Shown here: piece after piece, positions 23,449 to 34,644 of the stretch
Position numbering within the stretch: position 1 is the stretch's first letter
Layout of the letters: the number at the start of each line of letters is the position of its first letter
Assembly: GCF_963082655.1 (NCBI RefSeq)
Contig: NC_081554.1
Location: 52,392,750 to 52,456,749, forward strand
DNA length: 64,000 nucleotides
Source: Stomoxys calcitrans
Taxonomy: Eukaryota; Arthropoda; Insecta; Diptera; Muscidae
Direction: 5' to 3'
Made by a program: the position numbers and the translations under genes
Notes under the pieces: model-generated
Seen by the model: the letters and a program-made list of their open reading frames with translations, nothing else
What the model was told of the DNA's origin: nothing
Database searches by the model: none

Positions 23449-23686
23449 TTGGGTTGCCCAAAAAGCTATTGCGGATTTTTCATATAGTCGGCGTTGACAA
23501 ATTTTTTTGACAGCTTGTGACTCTGTAATTGCATTCTTTCTTCTGTTAGTTATCAGCTGTTACTTTTAGCTTGCTTTAGAAAAAAAGTGTAAAAAAAGTA
23601 TATTTGATTAAAGTTCATTCTAAGTTTTATTAAAAATGCATTTACTTTCTTTTAAAAAATCCGCAATTACTTTTTGGGCAACCCAA
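23449..23686 (+). mobile_element. Tc1/mariner-type MITE, copy 2
   Basis: 238 bp, bounded by TTGGGTTGCCCAAAAAG and its reverse complement, with TA on each side (23447-23448 and 23687-23688). It interrupts the endonuclease codons of the RTE-like LINE; removal of the element and one TA joins 'gctgtcataa' to 'tacgagcc' in frame. Confidence 0.95.
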
Positions 23687-24107
23687 TACGAGCCATAAAT
23701 TTGGCTGTGGATTTGTGGTTAGTCGGAGACTGAAACAACTTGTATCCAGCTTTACACCGGTGGATGCGAGGCTAGCCACAATCTGTAGAAAAGTCAAATT
23801 CTGTAACATCAGCCTTATTTGTGCCCATGCCCCGACGGAAGACAAGGATATTTTCTAAGATCGCCTAGAAAGAGAATACGACCGCTGCTGCGCCCATGAT
23901 ATTAAAATCGTTTTGGGAGAAGATAGGAAAAGAAAACATCTTTGGTCCAACAGTCGAAGAACGCAGCCTCCACGAGATAACGTCCCATAATGGGTTTAGG
24001 CTAAGAAATTTCCCCGCGTCAAATAACATGGTAGTTAGCAGCACCAGATTTCAACATAAAAAAATTCACAAAGCCACATGGCTGTAACCCGATCAAAACA
24101 CCATAAA

Positions 24108-24190
24108 CCGCAATCCCGGGATTGATCGGATTAAAGTATTTCATCGGCAAGAGCTGCCGCCTCAGGGTAGGACACTCTGCTACAACAACA
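24108..24190 (+). mobile_element. Short CAA-tailed retroposon fragment
   Basis: 83 bp containing 'catcggcaagagctgccgcc', 'tcagggtaggacac' and a terminal 'tgctacaacaacaa'. It is flanked by accataaa at 24100-24107 and 24191-24198. The same sequence core recurs at 43015-43130 and, decayed, near 29055-29100. The target duplication and simple-repeat tail suggest LINE-driven insertion. Confidence 0.82.
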
Positions 24191-25190
24191 ACCATAAATC
24201 AAATTGATAACCTTTTGATAGATGTACTGCATTCTCCAGCGTGTTAGATGTACGATCGATCCGTGGAGCGAATATAGTTTCGGATTATTGCCTTGTTGCA
24301 GCAAAGGTTCGCACCCGTTTGAATAAAGCGAGAAAAGAACGATCTGACTCTGCACGGAAGCTGGATATTGAAAAGCTGCAAACACAACAGATGGCAGCAT
24401 ACTTCACTCGGCTGACCCAACTGCTTGATGAAAGCACTCCTTTTCCCGATGATTTTACAGCGCAGTGGCAATCCATTGCCCCAACCATGGAAAAGGCCCC
24501 GAAATCTGTACTTGGGTACGGGAAACCTCCCCAAGAAACTCATGGTAAGACCAAGAGTGTCGAGATGCTACTGAAGCTAAGAATGCATACAGAGCAACCC
24601 TGGCAATCAGTAGCAATGCACCAGATGAAGGAGAGGTTTGGTAGAAAAGAAGAAAGAAAAAACGTCTATTCCCCAGAAAGAAGAAGGAAATGGAAAGAGG
24701 TGGGTGTGAGTGAATTGAGATGTAGAGGAGTCAGAATGAAGTCTAAGTGCTAAGTGCTAAGGCTATGAAAAGAAAATTTGACCCAACTGCTAGTGTCTGA
24801 CGATGGCGGCAAAGAGAATACCGCAGAACTAATCCCTGATGATGGTATAGAATGTTAACTCCTAGTCAGAATGAGGTCCAAGTAGCCATGACCCGACTGA
24901 AGAACATCAAGGCAGCAGGAACCGGTGGGTTGCATGCTGAACTATTTAAGACCGAAGGCAACACGCTGATAAGTAGTATACATCAGCTTGTCTGAGCGAT
25001 CTGGCTAGAAGAACCCATACCCCATGATTGGAACCTCAGCACACAATGTCCCGTACACAAGAAAGGAGACAAGACGGAATGTGCCAACTACAGAGGAAAG
25101 AGTCTCCCCAGCGCATACAAGATACTATCAAGCGTATTGTGTGAAAGATTATAATCTTAAGTCAATGAGATAATTAGACCCTATTAATCC

Positions 25191-25438
25191 ACCATATATC
25201 CACCTGGAACATTGTCAGATGGTGTCGTTTTTAATGCGGCTGTGATGCACAAACAAGCCATCCTCTGGTTGAGGCTTGGTATCGAATAGTAGGTTGGCTT
25301 TTTAAGCGCCGTCCACCAGACCACAACACTTTTTCGCATTACAAGTCAGATAACTGAAGTATATACCCAGTTCGTGACACGCGGCTTAAACCCCCCAACT
25401 TTTGCTAATGACTCTTTTACAGGTGTATAGGGCAAGAG
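25191..25438. other. Junction between two LINE relics
   Basis: No domain is recognised. This stretch lies between the plus-strand RTE-like copy and the minus-strand LINE and may contain decayed ends of both. Confidence 0.35.
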
Positions 25439-25439
25439 T

Positions 25440-26395
25440 TACGTTTCTTGCCCTTTCCATTTCGCCGTAACACGTAGAGTTTCCAGAGGTATATTTTTAA
25501 GAGTGATGGGAAACTTTCCCCTAACCGTAATAGCCACATCATCCGCATATGCGACCACTTTTACACATTTTTCTTTCAGAGACAATAACATATTGTTAAT
25601 GACTATATTGCAAAGAAGAGGAGAGAATACAACTCCATGATTTGTTCCTTTGCTGACCCATCTTTTTTTAAGGCACAAGTTCCTCAACAAACTTCGACGA
25701 AACCATATCAGTAGCATACTCTTCAAGCGCCACGTTGACCATTGTAGAGTTCCCCGAAAAATGTGTAAAAACGCGTAGCTCTGGTGTTTCCTTACTCGAC
25801 ATTGTTCATACAATATCAAGCTTCTGAATATATATCACTATAATAGGTTTCGAGCATATAATAGGGTCTTCCTTAGGCCAGAGGCCCCTGATGTATCGTC
25901 ATCGGAATTCCAACCAGGGTTTGCTATGAGCATTTCTCAGTTCGCCCATATAATTTCTTAGGTAAGCCTTTCCAATCGTATGGATCCCTGGTGGCTTTCG
26001 CCTTTGTTGAAGAATTTTCTACAGCTGTTCCTTAGACCAACCAGTTTTGGGGTCTACCATGGCGGCCGCTGTTTGCCCCTAGGCTTGGCTCTAGGACATG
26101 CTGACACAAGCGAGTCATTCAGAGCTTTCATGATCCGCTTGGCCATAATGTCTATGTTCTGCGCAGTTTCCACTTCCTTTTCTGGTCTAGAAGGAATACT
26201 CCTTTCTTGTGTTTATCGGAGGGACCGCTTCTATAGTATTTTCTCCAAGGTTGAAACTAATTTATCAATGATCAGAGCAGCTGTGGCCATTCAACACTTC
26301 CCAATCGCATTACCTTCCGCTTATATCCTGCCATACAAAGGTAGCATCTGGTTTCTACAGCCTGTTTCTGGTAATAAATGTTGGTTTATTCCCTT
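25440..26395 (-). pseudogene. LINE reverse transcriptase with YADD box (minus strand)
   Basis: The minus strand of 25439-25819 contains SPLLCNIVINNML followed by VKVVAYADDVAITV, the reverse transcriptase catalytic box. The preceding conserved 'RGTPQGGVLSPLL' type segment is degraded (KGTNHGVVFSPLL). Upstream on the same strand (26290-25830) are broken pieces of the endonuclease-reverse transcriptase linker such as NKAKATRDPYDW-like residues. Stops and shifts are numerous. It is probably from the I/R1 group. Confidence 0.78.
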
Positions 26396-26403
26396 TATTA
26401 CAA

Positions 26404-26737
26404 ATCACCAGATTGCAAATTTGCCCACGAACATTCCACTAGGGGCACACTTCTCACATATCAATGAGTGCTGTCCAAGATTCAAGTTTTAAAGGTCTAT
26501 GATAAGGGCCTCCTTTTTATAGCTGAGTCCGATCGGCGCGCCGCAGTGCGACACCACTTTCGGGAGAAGTTTTTACATGGCTGCCAAACTAAATGGTACA
26601 GCACTTCACAAATGTCGCCAACATTAGGAGGGGAAAACCACCCCTGATAATTTTTTTCTGATGTTCTCGTCAGGATTCAAATCCAGGCTTTCAGCATTAC
26701 AGGCGGACATGCTAACCTCTGCCCTACGGTGGCCTCA
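26404..26737 (-). mobile_element. tRNA-derived SINE, copy 2 (near full length)
   Basis: On the minus strand: GAGGCCACCGTAGGGCAGAG (A-box region), 'cctggatttgaatcc' (B-box with changes), 'gacgagaacatcagaaaa', 'ggtggttttcccctcctaat', 'ggcgcgccgatcggactcag', 'ctataaaaaggaggccctta', 'gcagcactcattgatatgtg' and 'cctagtggaatgttcgtggg'. About 334 bp. It lies upstream (minus sense) of the LINE relic. Confidence 0.85.
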
Positions 26738-27390
26738 AGACTACAACCTACAATATATACAATAGGCAGCTCACTTCTTTCGTTGATATTCGAACTACGC
26801 CATATCTGGTGATGTGCATTAGCCTCACTTCCTAAAATGAGGCTCTTTTTCCCCGTAGAAGCAGCAACTTAAGGCTTGGAGGCGGCATCTCTGAATCGTA
26901 TGTCATATATATGGAAGCCAGCCAGTAATGAGATTTATTAAATCCATGGCTGGCTGCTACTGAATCTTCAGTGGTTAGGGACGGAAGAAGAAAAACATTT
27001 CGACTAATCTTTGCAAGAAGACAGACTCTGTGTTTAGCATTTCCCGTACCCTTGAGTAGTTTAAATCCAGAAATTCTTAGTTCACGAACAATTCCCACCC
27101 TTTTATCTGGATAAGAACCACGTCAAATTCTCCTGCCATCAGAGGGACCTTTAGTGCTGTCGAAGCAACATAACGATGGTGAAAATTTATCTGTAGAAAC
27201 CAGCCCATAGTCAGGATTCAGAACTTGTTACGTTAGCCTCATCTTATGATTCCGCCAGGATTTAATCCTCTCAAGATTCGTTCGATCTTGTCATAATGAG
27301 TTTCCTTACACATACAGGGGCAGTTGAGAAAGCAATGGAACCTCTCTTCCTCTGGATACAGGAAAACTGTGGTGTGGACGATTCCTCCTT
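26738..27390. other. Unassigned, probably decayed transposon
   Basis: A minus-strand frame at 26832-27098 shows no motif that I can name. The stretch sits between a SINE and an RTE-like copy and is likely LINE-derived, but nothing in it proves that. Confidence 0.35.
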
Positions 27391-29060
27391 AGATGCTTCA
27401 ATAGCTACCTTTTGAGTTCTATCCCCGCTGGCCCACACCTAGAGCCCAATCCAACCGGATGACCAACCAACACAGGGCTCGTCGGGTCCCGTTTGACAAC
27501 TTCCCTTTCTGTTCCAGAAGGGAATTTTCCTGTTCCGGAAGGGAGATTTTCAGTCTCATGCGATACACCAGACTTTAGAGATGTGGTTGGCAGTTCCTTA
27601 AACAAATGTTCAGCAACAACTGCTGAGTCGGCTTCTGATCCCGCAACCCTACGCTTCTATAGACCTTCAACTTATTGACCTGTTGAGCCGGAGTTTTGTT
27701 GACAACCGGAGTTTAGTACGAATACTGTATTTCTCCAGGCGCCATTAGCCTCATCCAATATACCTATTTTCTAGTCGGTGGTTGAAAGAGCCGGCTAGTA
27801 GAGTCTGGATTATTCTTCGCCTTTTTTCGAAACTGGTATACGGCGGTGCCAAGGTATATAAAGTTGCTGAATATCCCTAAGTTGTGGTTCCCAACTTTAT
27901 CCATTTTTCTTAATCTGCTCGAACGTAAAAAATCTGCTCGTATAATCTTCTCCAGCAGGATATAAAAGAGATCACTCGATTAGCTGCCTCCTTGTCTGAA
28001 ACCTGTTCCTGTTCCGGAAGGGAGATTTTCAGTCTCATGCGATACACCAGACTTTAGAGATGTGGTTGGCAGTTCCTTAAACAAATGTTCAGCAACAACT
28101 GCTGAGTCGGCTTCTGATTCCGCAACCCTACGCTTCTATAGACCTTCAACTTATTGACCTGTTGAGCCGGAGTTTTGTTGACAGCCGGAGTTTAGTACGA
28201 ATACTGTATTTCTCCGGGCGCCATTAGCCTCATCCAATATACCTATTTTCTAGTCGGTGGTTGAAAGAGCCGGCTAGTAGAGTCTGGATTATTCTTCGCC
28301 TTTTTTCGAAACTCGTATACGGCGGTGCCAAGGTATAAAAAGTTGCTGAATATCCCTAAGTTGTGGTTCCCAACTTTATCCATTTTTCTTAATCTGCTCG
28401 AACGTAAAAAATCTGCTCGTATAATCTTCTCCATCAGGATATAAAAGAAATCACACGATTAGCTGCCTCCTTGTCTGAAACCTCGTTTAGTATTGAATGA
28501 TTCGGAGAGATTCTTTCCTATTTTACTGAGGAACGTGTATCAACAAGTGTCACCTTGCAGTCTTATTAATTTTGCATGGATACCAAACTCACATGTATCT
28601 TGAAATACGTTTGAACGTATAGGACCGTCGAAAACTGCCTTGAAGTCAACAAAGAGATGTTAAGAGTTGACCTGTCCTTCTCGGGTATTTTTTAGGATTT
28701 GGTACAGTGTGAACATCTGGATTCGCCTTTACGAGGTCTAAAGTCGCGTTGATGGGGCCCTTTTATCTCATTGACTTTTTTGTGTACGGGACATAGTATG
28801 CTGAGGTTCCAATCATGGGGTATGCGTTCTTCTAGTCATATAACGCACACAAACTGATGCATACGTCTTATCAGCGTTTCGCCTCCGGTCTTAAATAGTT
28901 CAGCGGGCAACCCATCGGTTCCTGTTGCCTTGTTGTTCTTCAGTCGGGTCATTGCTACTTGGACCTCATTCTGACTAGGAGGTAAACATTTTATAGAAGG
29001 TAAACATTCGTCAGACACTGGCGGCCGTCAATCCTATGACAGCCGTTTGTACGCACAGGT
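27390..29060 (-). pseudogene. RTE-like LINE, minus-strand copy
   Basis: The minus strand of 28836-29018 reads CLPPSQNEVQVAMTRLKNN and KATGTDGLPAELFKTGGETL, nearly the same as the plus-strand copy at 24.85 kb. Further on (28660-28620) is LFVDFKAVFDG, the reverse transcriptase motif A with its aspartate. After a deletion joining 'CPVHKK' to 'VNEIKGP', the thumb-like NFLYLGTAVYEFRKK lies in 28243-28434. A 479-bp tandem duplication doubles the thumb region (27525-28482). Stops and shifts occur throughout. It cannot be active. Confidence 0.82.
27525..28482. repeat. 479-bp tandem duplication
   Basis: Units 27525-28003 and 28004-28482 differ at about eight sites (for example tctgatC/tctgatT, ctccAggc/ctccGggc, gaaactG/gaaactC), roughly 98 per cent identity. 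Both carry the same minus-strand LINE thumb segment. The duplication happened after the LINE had already decayed. Confidence 0.95.
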
Positions 29061-29109
29061 TTGACCCGATTGAATCCTTCACCGGCAAGGGCTGCCATCT
29101 CAGTGTACG

Positions 29110-30913
29110 TGCTCGTCCTTTTTTTGTAATGGGAGAAGCACATCGCGAAGTGCCTTCTCCGCACGCTTCTGGTCCATGTCGGGATTGAAAAGAATTCCGG
29201 ATCCAGATTCTGTTCGGTTTGCTAGAACCGCCTCCATCATCGGTCGGTGTTGGTGAGGTGGAGTGGGTGCATTTTCGATCTTGCTCTGGACTTCCGTCAC
29301 TACGAGAGTATAGTCACACAGACTATGATGCAAGGTGCTGTACGAACATAGACAGCAGTGTGTCACAAGCATCGTCGTCGTCGCCTTCGGCGTCCTCGTC
29401 AGTCACACAGACCGCTCCGACCTCTGCCGCGTGGCAATATAAGCGACAGTAGCACCCCAACCCCAATATTGTCGGGCCAGTGCGGGGAAGAATATTGTTT
29501 ATTGATGTATTGATTGAATTGCAACGGACTCCAAGGCAAGATCGACTAGATAGCGGATTTTATGAGTCGGAAGAAAATATTGGTTGCAGCGATCCAGGAG
29601 ACAAAACTGACCAAAACCTCCAGCTTGCACAGTTGTCACGGATACAATGTGCTACGTAAGAATTGCTTAAGGAATGGTGGTAGGGTATTGGCCTTCGTCA
29701 TATACCAATCCGTGCAGTATAGACCATCTCACCTGCGCCTGGCACTGGTGAACCCTACATGGAGTGCATGGGGATAGCAGTCAGGTCCAGTACTGCAGAG
29801 ATAGAGCTATACAGCGTCCATATACCGCCGGTTGGTAGTTGTGACCCAGTAAATATCCAAGCTTACAAGCCCGACATAAGTGAGCTACTATCTGGCCATA
29901 ATCGTCTGGTTATAGGAGACTTTAATGCGTATCAGATTTCATGACATTCTCCCCTAAGTGGGACATTCTTCCTAGTGGGGCATAGATGGCAGAGCAGATT
30001 GAAGGCTCTACGTTTTGCACAGTGAATGAGGATGCCCCTACTAGGACTACGAGGAGGTGTAGCTTCTCGCCAGATATTTCCATTTCATTCCCTGATCTCC
30101 TGAGAGACGTAACCTGACAAGCCGTCATTTCTTTGGGATCAGACCACCTCCCCATAATTCTCAACATCGACCGACCACCCGTCTTCATAAACTCTGAATG
30201 CCGTACGTTTATTAATCAAAGGAAGGCCGATTGGGTCGGCTTCACAGAGTACACCAAATGCCGTTTCAGTGAACTGACACCCCCTCAAATGTGCTAGTTG
30301 CCGAGAGCAAATTCCGAGACATCATTAACGCATCAGCCGCTGGCTTCATACCAGCCGATCGAATAGCCCAAGTGCAGGCCAATTTCCCGGCACACACAGT
30401 GGTACTCGCAGACGAGCGTGATAGAATTCGTTGCACGGACCCCACTAACCTTAGATTCTGATGGAAATAAACAGGGTAGTTAACGAACATAATTTGAATT
30501 TGTGGCTGGAACACTTGGAGCTATGTAACTTAGGTACCGTTTTGGGCAATCTGTGATCTACTGTTAAGTCACTATCGAACCCCGCTAGACTGGATGACAC
30601 GACCTCGGGCACTTTTTTGGATTAACTGTGACTGATCCGTAGAGGTGCGCCAGGTTGTTCAACCGTCAATTTATTGTGCATCCCGAGAGTGAAAGGGCTA
30701 GGAGGCTATCCTATCCTATTCGTCGTACCCGTGATCTCCGGGCCAAATAACAGCCATCACAATTTACTGTGCATGAAGTTTCGAATTCCATCCGTGGCGC
30801 CAAGTCATTCAAGACGTTGGACCCCAACGGAATCTCTACACTGATGCTGAAGAATTTGGAGCAACCTGGAGTCAAGTACCTTACAACCGTCCTCATCGCG
30901 TCTTTGAACACTT
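29110..30913 (+). pseudogene. Jockey-like LINE: endonuclease and N-terminal reverse transcriptase
   Basis: From about 29510 (IELQRTPRQDRLD) the plus strand encodes an AP-type endonuclease: KKILVAAIQETKLTKTSS with the catalytic glutamate (29568-29620), AEIELYSVHIPP (29790), HNRLVIGDFNAYQIS with the catalytic aspartate-asparagine pair (29905-29943), then VISLGSDHLPIILNID with the SDH motif (30120-30165). A linker with ADWVGFTEYT follows, then TVHEVSNSIRGAKSFKTLDP (30769 on), the start of the reverse transcriptase. Frameshifts separate these blocks. It stops at the mariner-type insertion at 30914, and no reverse transcriptase core follows on the far side. The first 300 bp (serine-rich frame) may be the end of ORF1. 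Confidence 0.8.
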
Positions 30914-31530
30914 TTATAAAGGGTGATTTTTTTGAGGTTAGGATTTTCATGCATTAGTATTTGACAGATCACGTGGGATTTCAGACATGGTGTCAAAGAG
31001 AAAGATGCTCAGTATGCTTTGACATTTCATCATGAATAGACTTACTAACGAGCAACGCTTGCAAATCATTGAATTTTATTACCAAAATCAGTGTTCGGTT
31101 CGAAATGTGTTCAAATTTTGACAAATTTTGTTCAGCGATGAGGCTCATTTCTGGTTGAATGGCTACGTAAATAAGCAAAATTGCCGCATTTGGAGTGAAG
31201 AGCAACCAGAAGCCGTTCAAGAACTGCCCATGCATCCCGAAAAATGCACTGTTTGGTGTGGTTTGTACGCTGGTGGAATCATTGGACCGTATTTTTTCAA
31301 AGATGCTGTTGGACGCAACGTTACGGTGAATGAACACATTTCGAACCGAACACTGATTTTGGTAATAAAATTCAATGATTTGCAAGCGTTGCTCGTTAGT
31401 AAGTCTATTCATGATGAAATGTCAAAGCATACTGAGCATCTTTCTCTTTGACACCATGTCTGAAATCCCACGTGATCTGTCAAATACTAATGCATGAAAA
31501 TCCTAACCTCAAAAAAATCACCCTTTATAA
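30914..31530 (+). mobile_element. Fold-back Tc1/mariner derivative with 199-bp arms
   Basis: Left arm 30914-31112 and right arm 31332-31530 are, as far as I can read, perfect reverse complements. Each begins TTATAAAGGGTGATTTTTTT and ends GTTCGGTTCGAAATGTGTTC. The left arm includes a start codon at 31032 and the transposase N-terminus (MNRLTNEQRLQIIEFYYQNQ). The central 219 bp encode only part of the catalytic domain. Natural mariner terminal repeats are far shorter, and the right arm repeats coding sequence from the 5' end. The true 3' end therefore seems to have been replaced by an inverted copy of the 5' end. Flanking TATA is consistent with TA target use. Inserted in the jockey-like LINE. 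Confidence 0.93.
31128..31451 (+). pseudogene. Transposase catalytic fragment
   Basis: The frame carries FSDEAHFWLNGYVNKQNC from 31131, which holds the first catalytic aspartate of the DDE/D triad, then ELPMHPEKCTVWCGLYAGG, then IIGPYFFKDAVGRNVTV. It then runs antisense through the right arm. There is no second or third catalytic residue and no DNA-binding domain, so it is inactive. The first codon of the open stretch is TTG, so translation from here is doubtful. Confidence 0.85.
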
Positions 31531-34330
31531 TAAATAAAATAAAACGACAGCTGTATTTGATTTCTTGATTCATCCTTTATTGATCCATCCCTTACATTGA
31601 CTTACATTTCTTTGTAAAAGTTTAGTTATGACCTCTTGTAGCCAAGCGAATTGGACAAATGCTCTGGGTATTCAAATTAATAGAAATTTTAGGCTTTATT
31701 GCCCATATTACAGTTTGGCAAAAGCCTAACATCAGTAGTGGAATCGACTTATGATATAAATCCTAACAAACGTAAGGCCTTTAACACTTTCATATTCCTG
31801 TTTTGATCCAAAAGATAATTCGTTTGCTAGTCCATAATTAATTTCATAAAAAGCACCAGGTTTGGAATGGCGTTCTGTGTTCATTTTATGAGTTCCCTTT
31901 TGCTGCTGCATCCTTAAACTTCATAAACCAGATTTAGCCATGTTAGCTGCGGCTCTCTAGGAACACACCGATACGCCTTTAGTTTACTAGCCTGCCTGCC
32001 TGCCTGCCTGCCTGTCATTACACTTACTTGGGGTCTTATCATACTAAAGCTGGCTTTTGTTGCGTTGGATGCTTGGTGGTGCTCCTTTCTTCATTCGTAC
32101 TGTTTTGGGTATTTGTTGTTGTTATTGTTGAATATGACGATGATGATGTGGTGCAAATTTTTCTATCTATCAGAGAGTTAAAGGCAGCCCTAGAAGTAAT
32201 CATGGGGAGGCTTGAAGTTGCTGCTGCTGTTGTTGATGATTATGCGATTGTCGTGGCATTCATCTTCTCTCTATAACTTCAGCTACTCCAATCATAGTTT
32301 TCGCAGACTCACACACAGACACAGGCCGAGAAGAAGGCCAACACCAACACATGAAGAAACTTTATCTTTTATGCTGCGCTGGAGTTTGGAGATGCACGAA
32401 TTGATGGGTACTTGGTTGCATGGATGGAGTGTTACTACAACTCCACCACAACCATGACAACAGCAGCAGCAACAACAACACCACCATTGCTTCTGGTCTG
32501 TTCATCTTTTCTTATTTGGTATCTAGGATAGCCTGTGCTCCAACCGGGGGGTGGGGGGCCATGGCAGAGGGAATCTTTGGGAAAATAGTGCACAGAAAAA
32601 TATGTTCGATGAAAGGAACGTTTGGGACAAGGAAAATGAAAAAAAAAAATCCAGCAACACAAAAATGATGCAAAATTTTTGATGTTGGCGGTGGAACGAA
32701 CGAATGCTCCACGTAGCTGGCTGGTTTGCTATGGTGATGGTAATGGTACTGCTGCTGCTGCTGCCACAACTAGTACAACATGTTGGCTGGATGAGTGCTA
32801 CTGCTGTTGCCTGCTGCAACTGCCTTGGCTGTTAGTATGGCCGTTTGGTGCTTCTCCATTTGTTGGAGCTTTTGTTGCCGGTTTTATTTCATTTCATTTC
32901 GTGGTTTATACGGTTGTGGCAGTGGTTGTTGGCTACATATTTTTATGTTGTTGCGGCAGACAGAACGGGGAATACAGACGGGCTGTAATTCATTTCTTAA
33001 AAAATGAAGAAATTCCGAAAAATGCTTTTTAAAAAAGAATTTTAAAGAAAATCATTTAAAAAAAAAAAAACTTTAAATTTGAAAAATGCAAACCAAATAA
33101 AGTGCTGAGAGAAAAGGAACATCGAAACAGTCTTGCAAACATCAAAAAAAGTGCAGATACTAACAAGAAAATTGGTTCTAGTTACAGAAACAAATCCTGC
33201 TGTGCTCTAATATAAGAAAAAATTAAAAAAAAAAAGTTGTATAGAGAAAAAAAACTACATAAAAATCCAAAAATTCTATGAGCAAGCAAAGTGAAAAACT
33301 GAAATTTAAAAAGAAAGGCCTTTAACTAAATGAACAAAATTTTTCTTTAAAAAATTGTTAAAAAATTATTTCTACAAATTCTTCAAAAATTCCGTTGAAA
33401 TTATCTTTCAAATCTTCTAAAAGTTTCCTTAAATGTGTTGCTGTTGTTGTTGTTGTTGTTGCATGGTCATTGCCATTCGCATTCGCTTTGTTGCTGTTGC
33501 TGGTGCAATTTCTGTGTGTGTGTTCCAGTCTTGTGTTTTCTCCATTTCATGATTCGTGATTGCTCCACACACCACCATTCACCATGGCCTCTGCCATTTT
33601 CATAGGAAAATCAAACCAAACCGTCAGTCGGAAAGAAGGTTATTGAACTTGAAATTGCAAAGCTGCCACAGTCACAGCAGCAGCAGCAGCAGTAGCAGCC
33701 CAAATGGCAGAGGCAGGCTGCACAAAAACGTAACACAGAAAACTCTATGTGCAAAATCTCCTCCATCAGCCAGCCAGCCAGCCAGCCATCTAGCCAAGTC
33801 ATAGAAAGATATGTGTGCTGCTGTTGGTGGCCAAAATGTGGCAGAAGCAGCTCAGTAGCGTCATTGCCATCATTAACATCATCATCATCATCATCAACTC
33901 CATTTCAGCCATCTATCTCTACAGCAGCCCCACCGCCTTATGTACCGAATGGCTGGCAAATGGAGTTATAAAAGAAAATCATTGCTAGAGCAGTGGCAAT
34001 GTGGCAGCATCAGCTCCCAGTCATATGGCTTAATATTGTGAAATAATAGAGAGCTAGATTTTGTGATGGGCACGAAGACAACCAGTGAGATAGTGTGTGT
34101 GTGAGAGAGAGAGAGCAGCTAGACAAAAGTGGAGAGTTACAGTCTCGGCTAGACCATATGATTTGATATTTAAAAACCCCCGGTGGCATGGGATCTGGGA
34201 GATCTCCAGTCTGTTATTTATGTGCAAGGGAATTTTTTTTTCTTTATATTTTTCGTTTTTTTTTTTTGGTAAATCGATATTTGTTGTCTGGCTTAGTGGA
34301 AGATTATGAGGCATAAGTTATCCATATATT
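31531..34330. other. Large low-repeat island with microsatellites
   Basis: No recognised transposon. CTGC repeats at 31990-32013, GTTGTT-type tract near 32115-32130, CAG/CAA tracts near 32457-32485, GCT tract near 32750-32765, A-rich DNA at 33030-33400, GTT repeats at 33441-33461, CAG repeats near 33677-33694, GCCA repeats at 33768-33788, ATC repeats at 33875-33896, and GT then GA at 34096-34115. Open frames on both strands are cysteine-, valine-, glutamine- or serine-rich products of these tracts. Repeat-poor DNA of this length in such a transposon-dense window suggests constraint, perhaps as regulatory DNA. No exon is identified. Confidence 0.5.
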
Positions 34331-34499
34331 ACAGATGAAAACAAATATTGACCATTATCTTGGGAACAGTTATGGGAAAACATATGAAAAGACATAAAAT
34401 AGGTGACATTTCGATTTTATGCGGTATGGAATTTACACAAATTGTTTAAGTGCCAAATTATTTCACAATATGCCAATTCACGAAGTAACAGAGGGGAGT

Positions 34500-34605
34500 G
34501 CAGTTAACTTTAAGTTTTAGTTAAATTCTAAGGGGCTCCCCATTCATAGCCAAGTCTAAATATTGAGCCGCAAAGCAATATCTCTTTGTAGATATATTAA
34601 AATAC
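34500..34605 (-). repeat. SINE tail fragment
   Basis: The minus strand shows a 'cttggctatgaatggggagc' stretch and 'ccccttagaatttaac', matching the 'ggctataaaaaggagcccc' region of the SINE copies at 2.2 and 26.5 kb. The head is missing. Confidence 0.55.
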
Positions 34606-34644
34606 TCAATTATGTCATCCAGCATAGCCCCCAAATGATATTTT

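Larger units (their letters stand above)
23215..25190 (+). pseudogene. RTE-like LINE, plus-strand copy with two nested insertions
   Basis: Residues of an AP-type endonuclease run from 23330 (VLEKYEADITASQEVRW) through FGCGFVVSRRLKQLVSSFTP (23700) to PDQNTI/NQID around 24090-24210. A 171-codon open segment (24241-24753) carries SIRGANIVSD (the terminal endonuclease serine/aspartate region) and the linker to the reverse transcriptase. At 24850-25140 the reverse transcriptase N-terminal region follows: 'QNEVQVAMTRLKN' and 'CPVHKKGDKTECANYRG'. A MITE (23449-23686) and a short CAA-tailed element (24108-24190) interrupt it. Several stops are present (for example TAA after ATWL near 24086). The catalytic half of the reverse transcriptase is absent. 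'RTE' rests on family memory. Confidence 0.83.

Noticed and set aside
24241..24753. A 170-codon host gene
   Set aside because: Sequence and neighbours place it as the endonuclease-to-reverse-transcriptase linker of an RTE-like LINE.
32028..33032. Frames of 82-117 codons with hydrophobic, cysteine-rich runs that look like membrane proteins
   Set aside because: GTT/TGC tracts give valine, leucine and cysteine runs; antisense frames are equally open.
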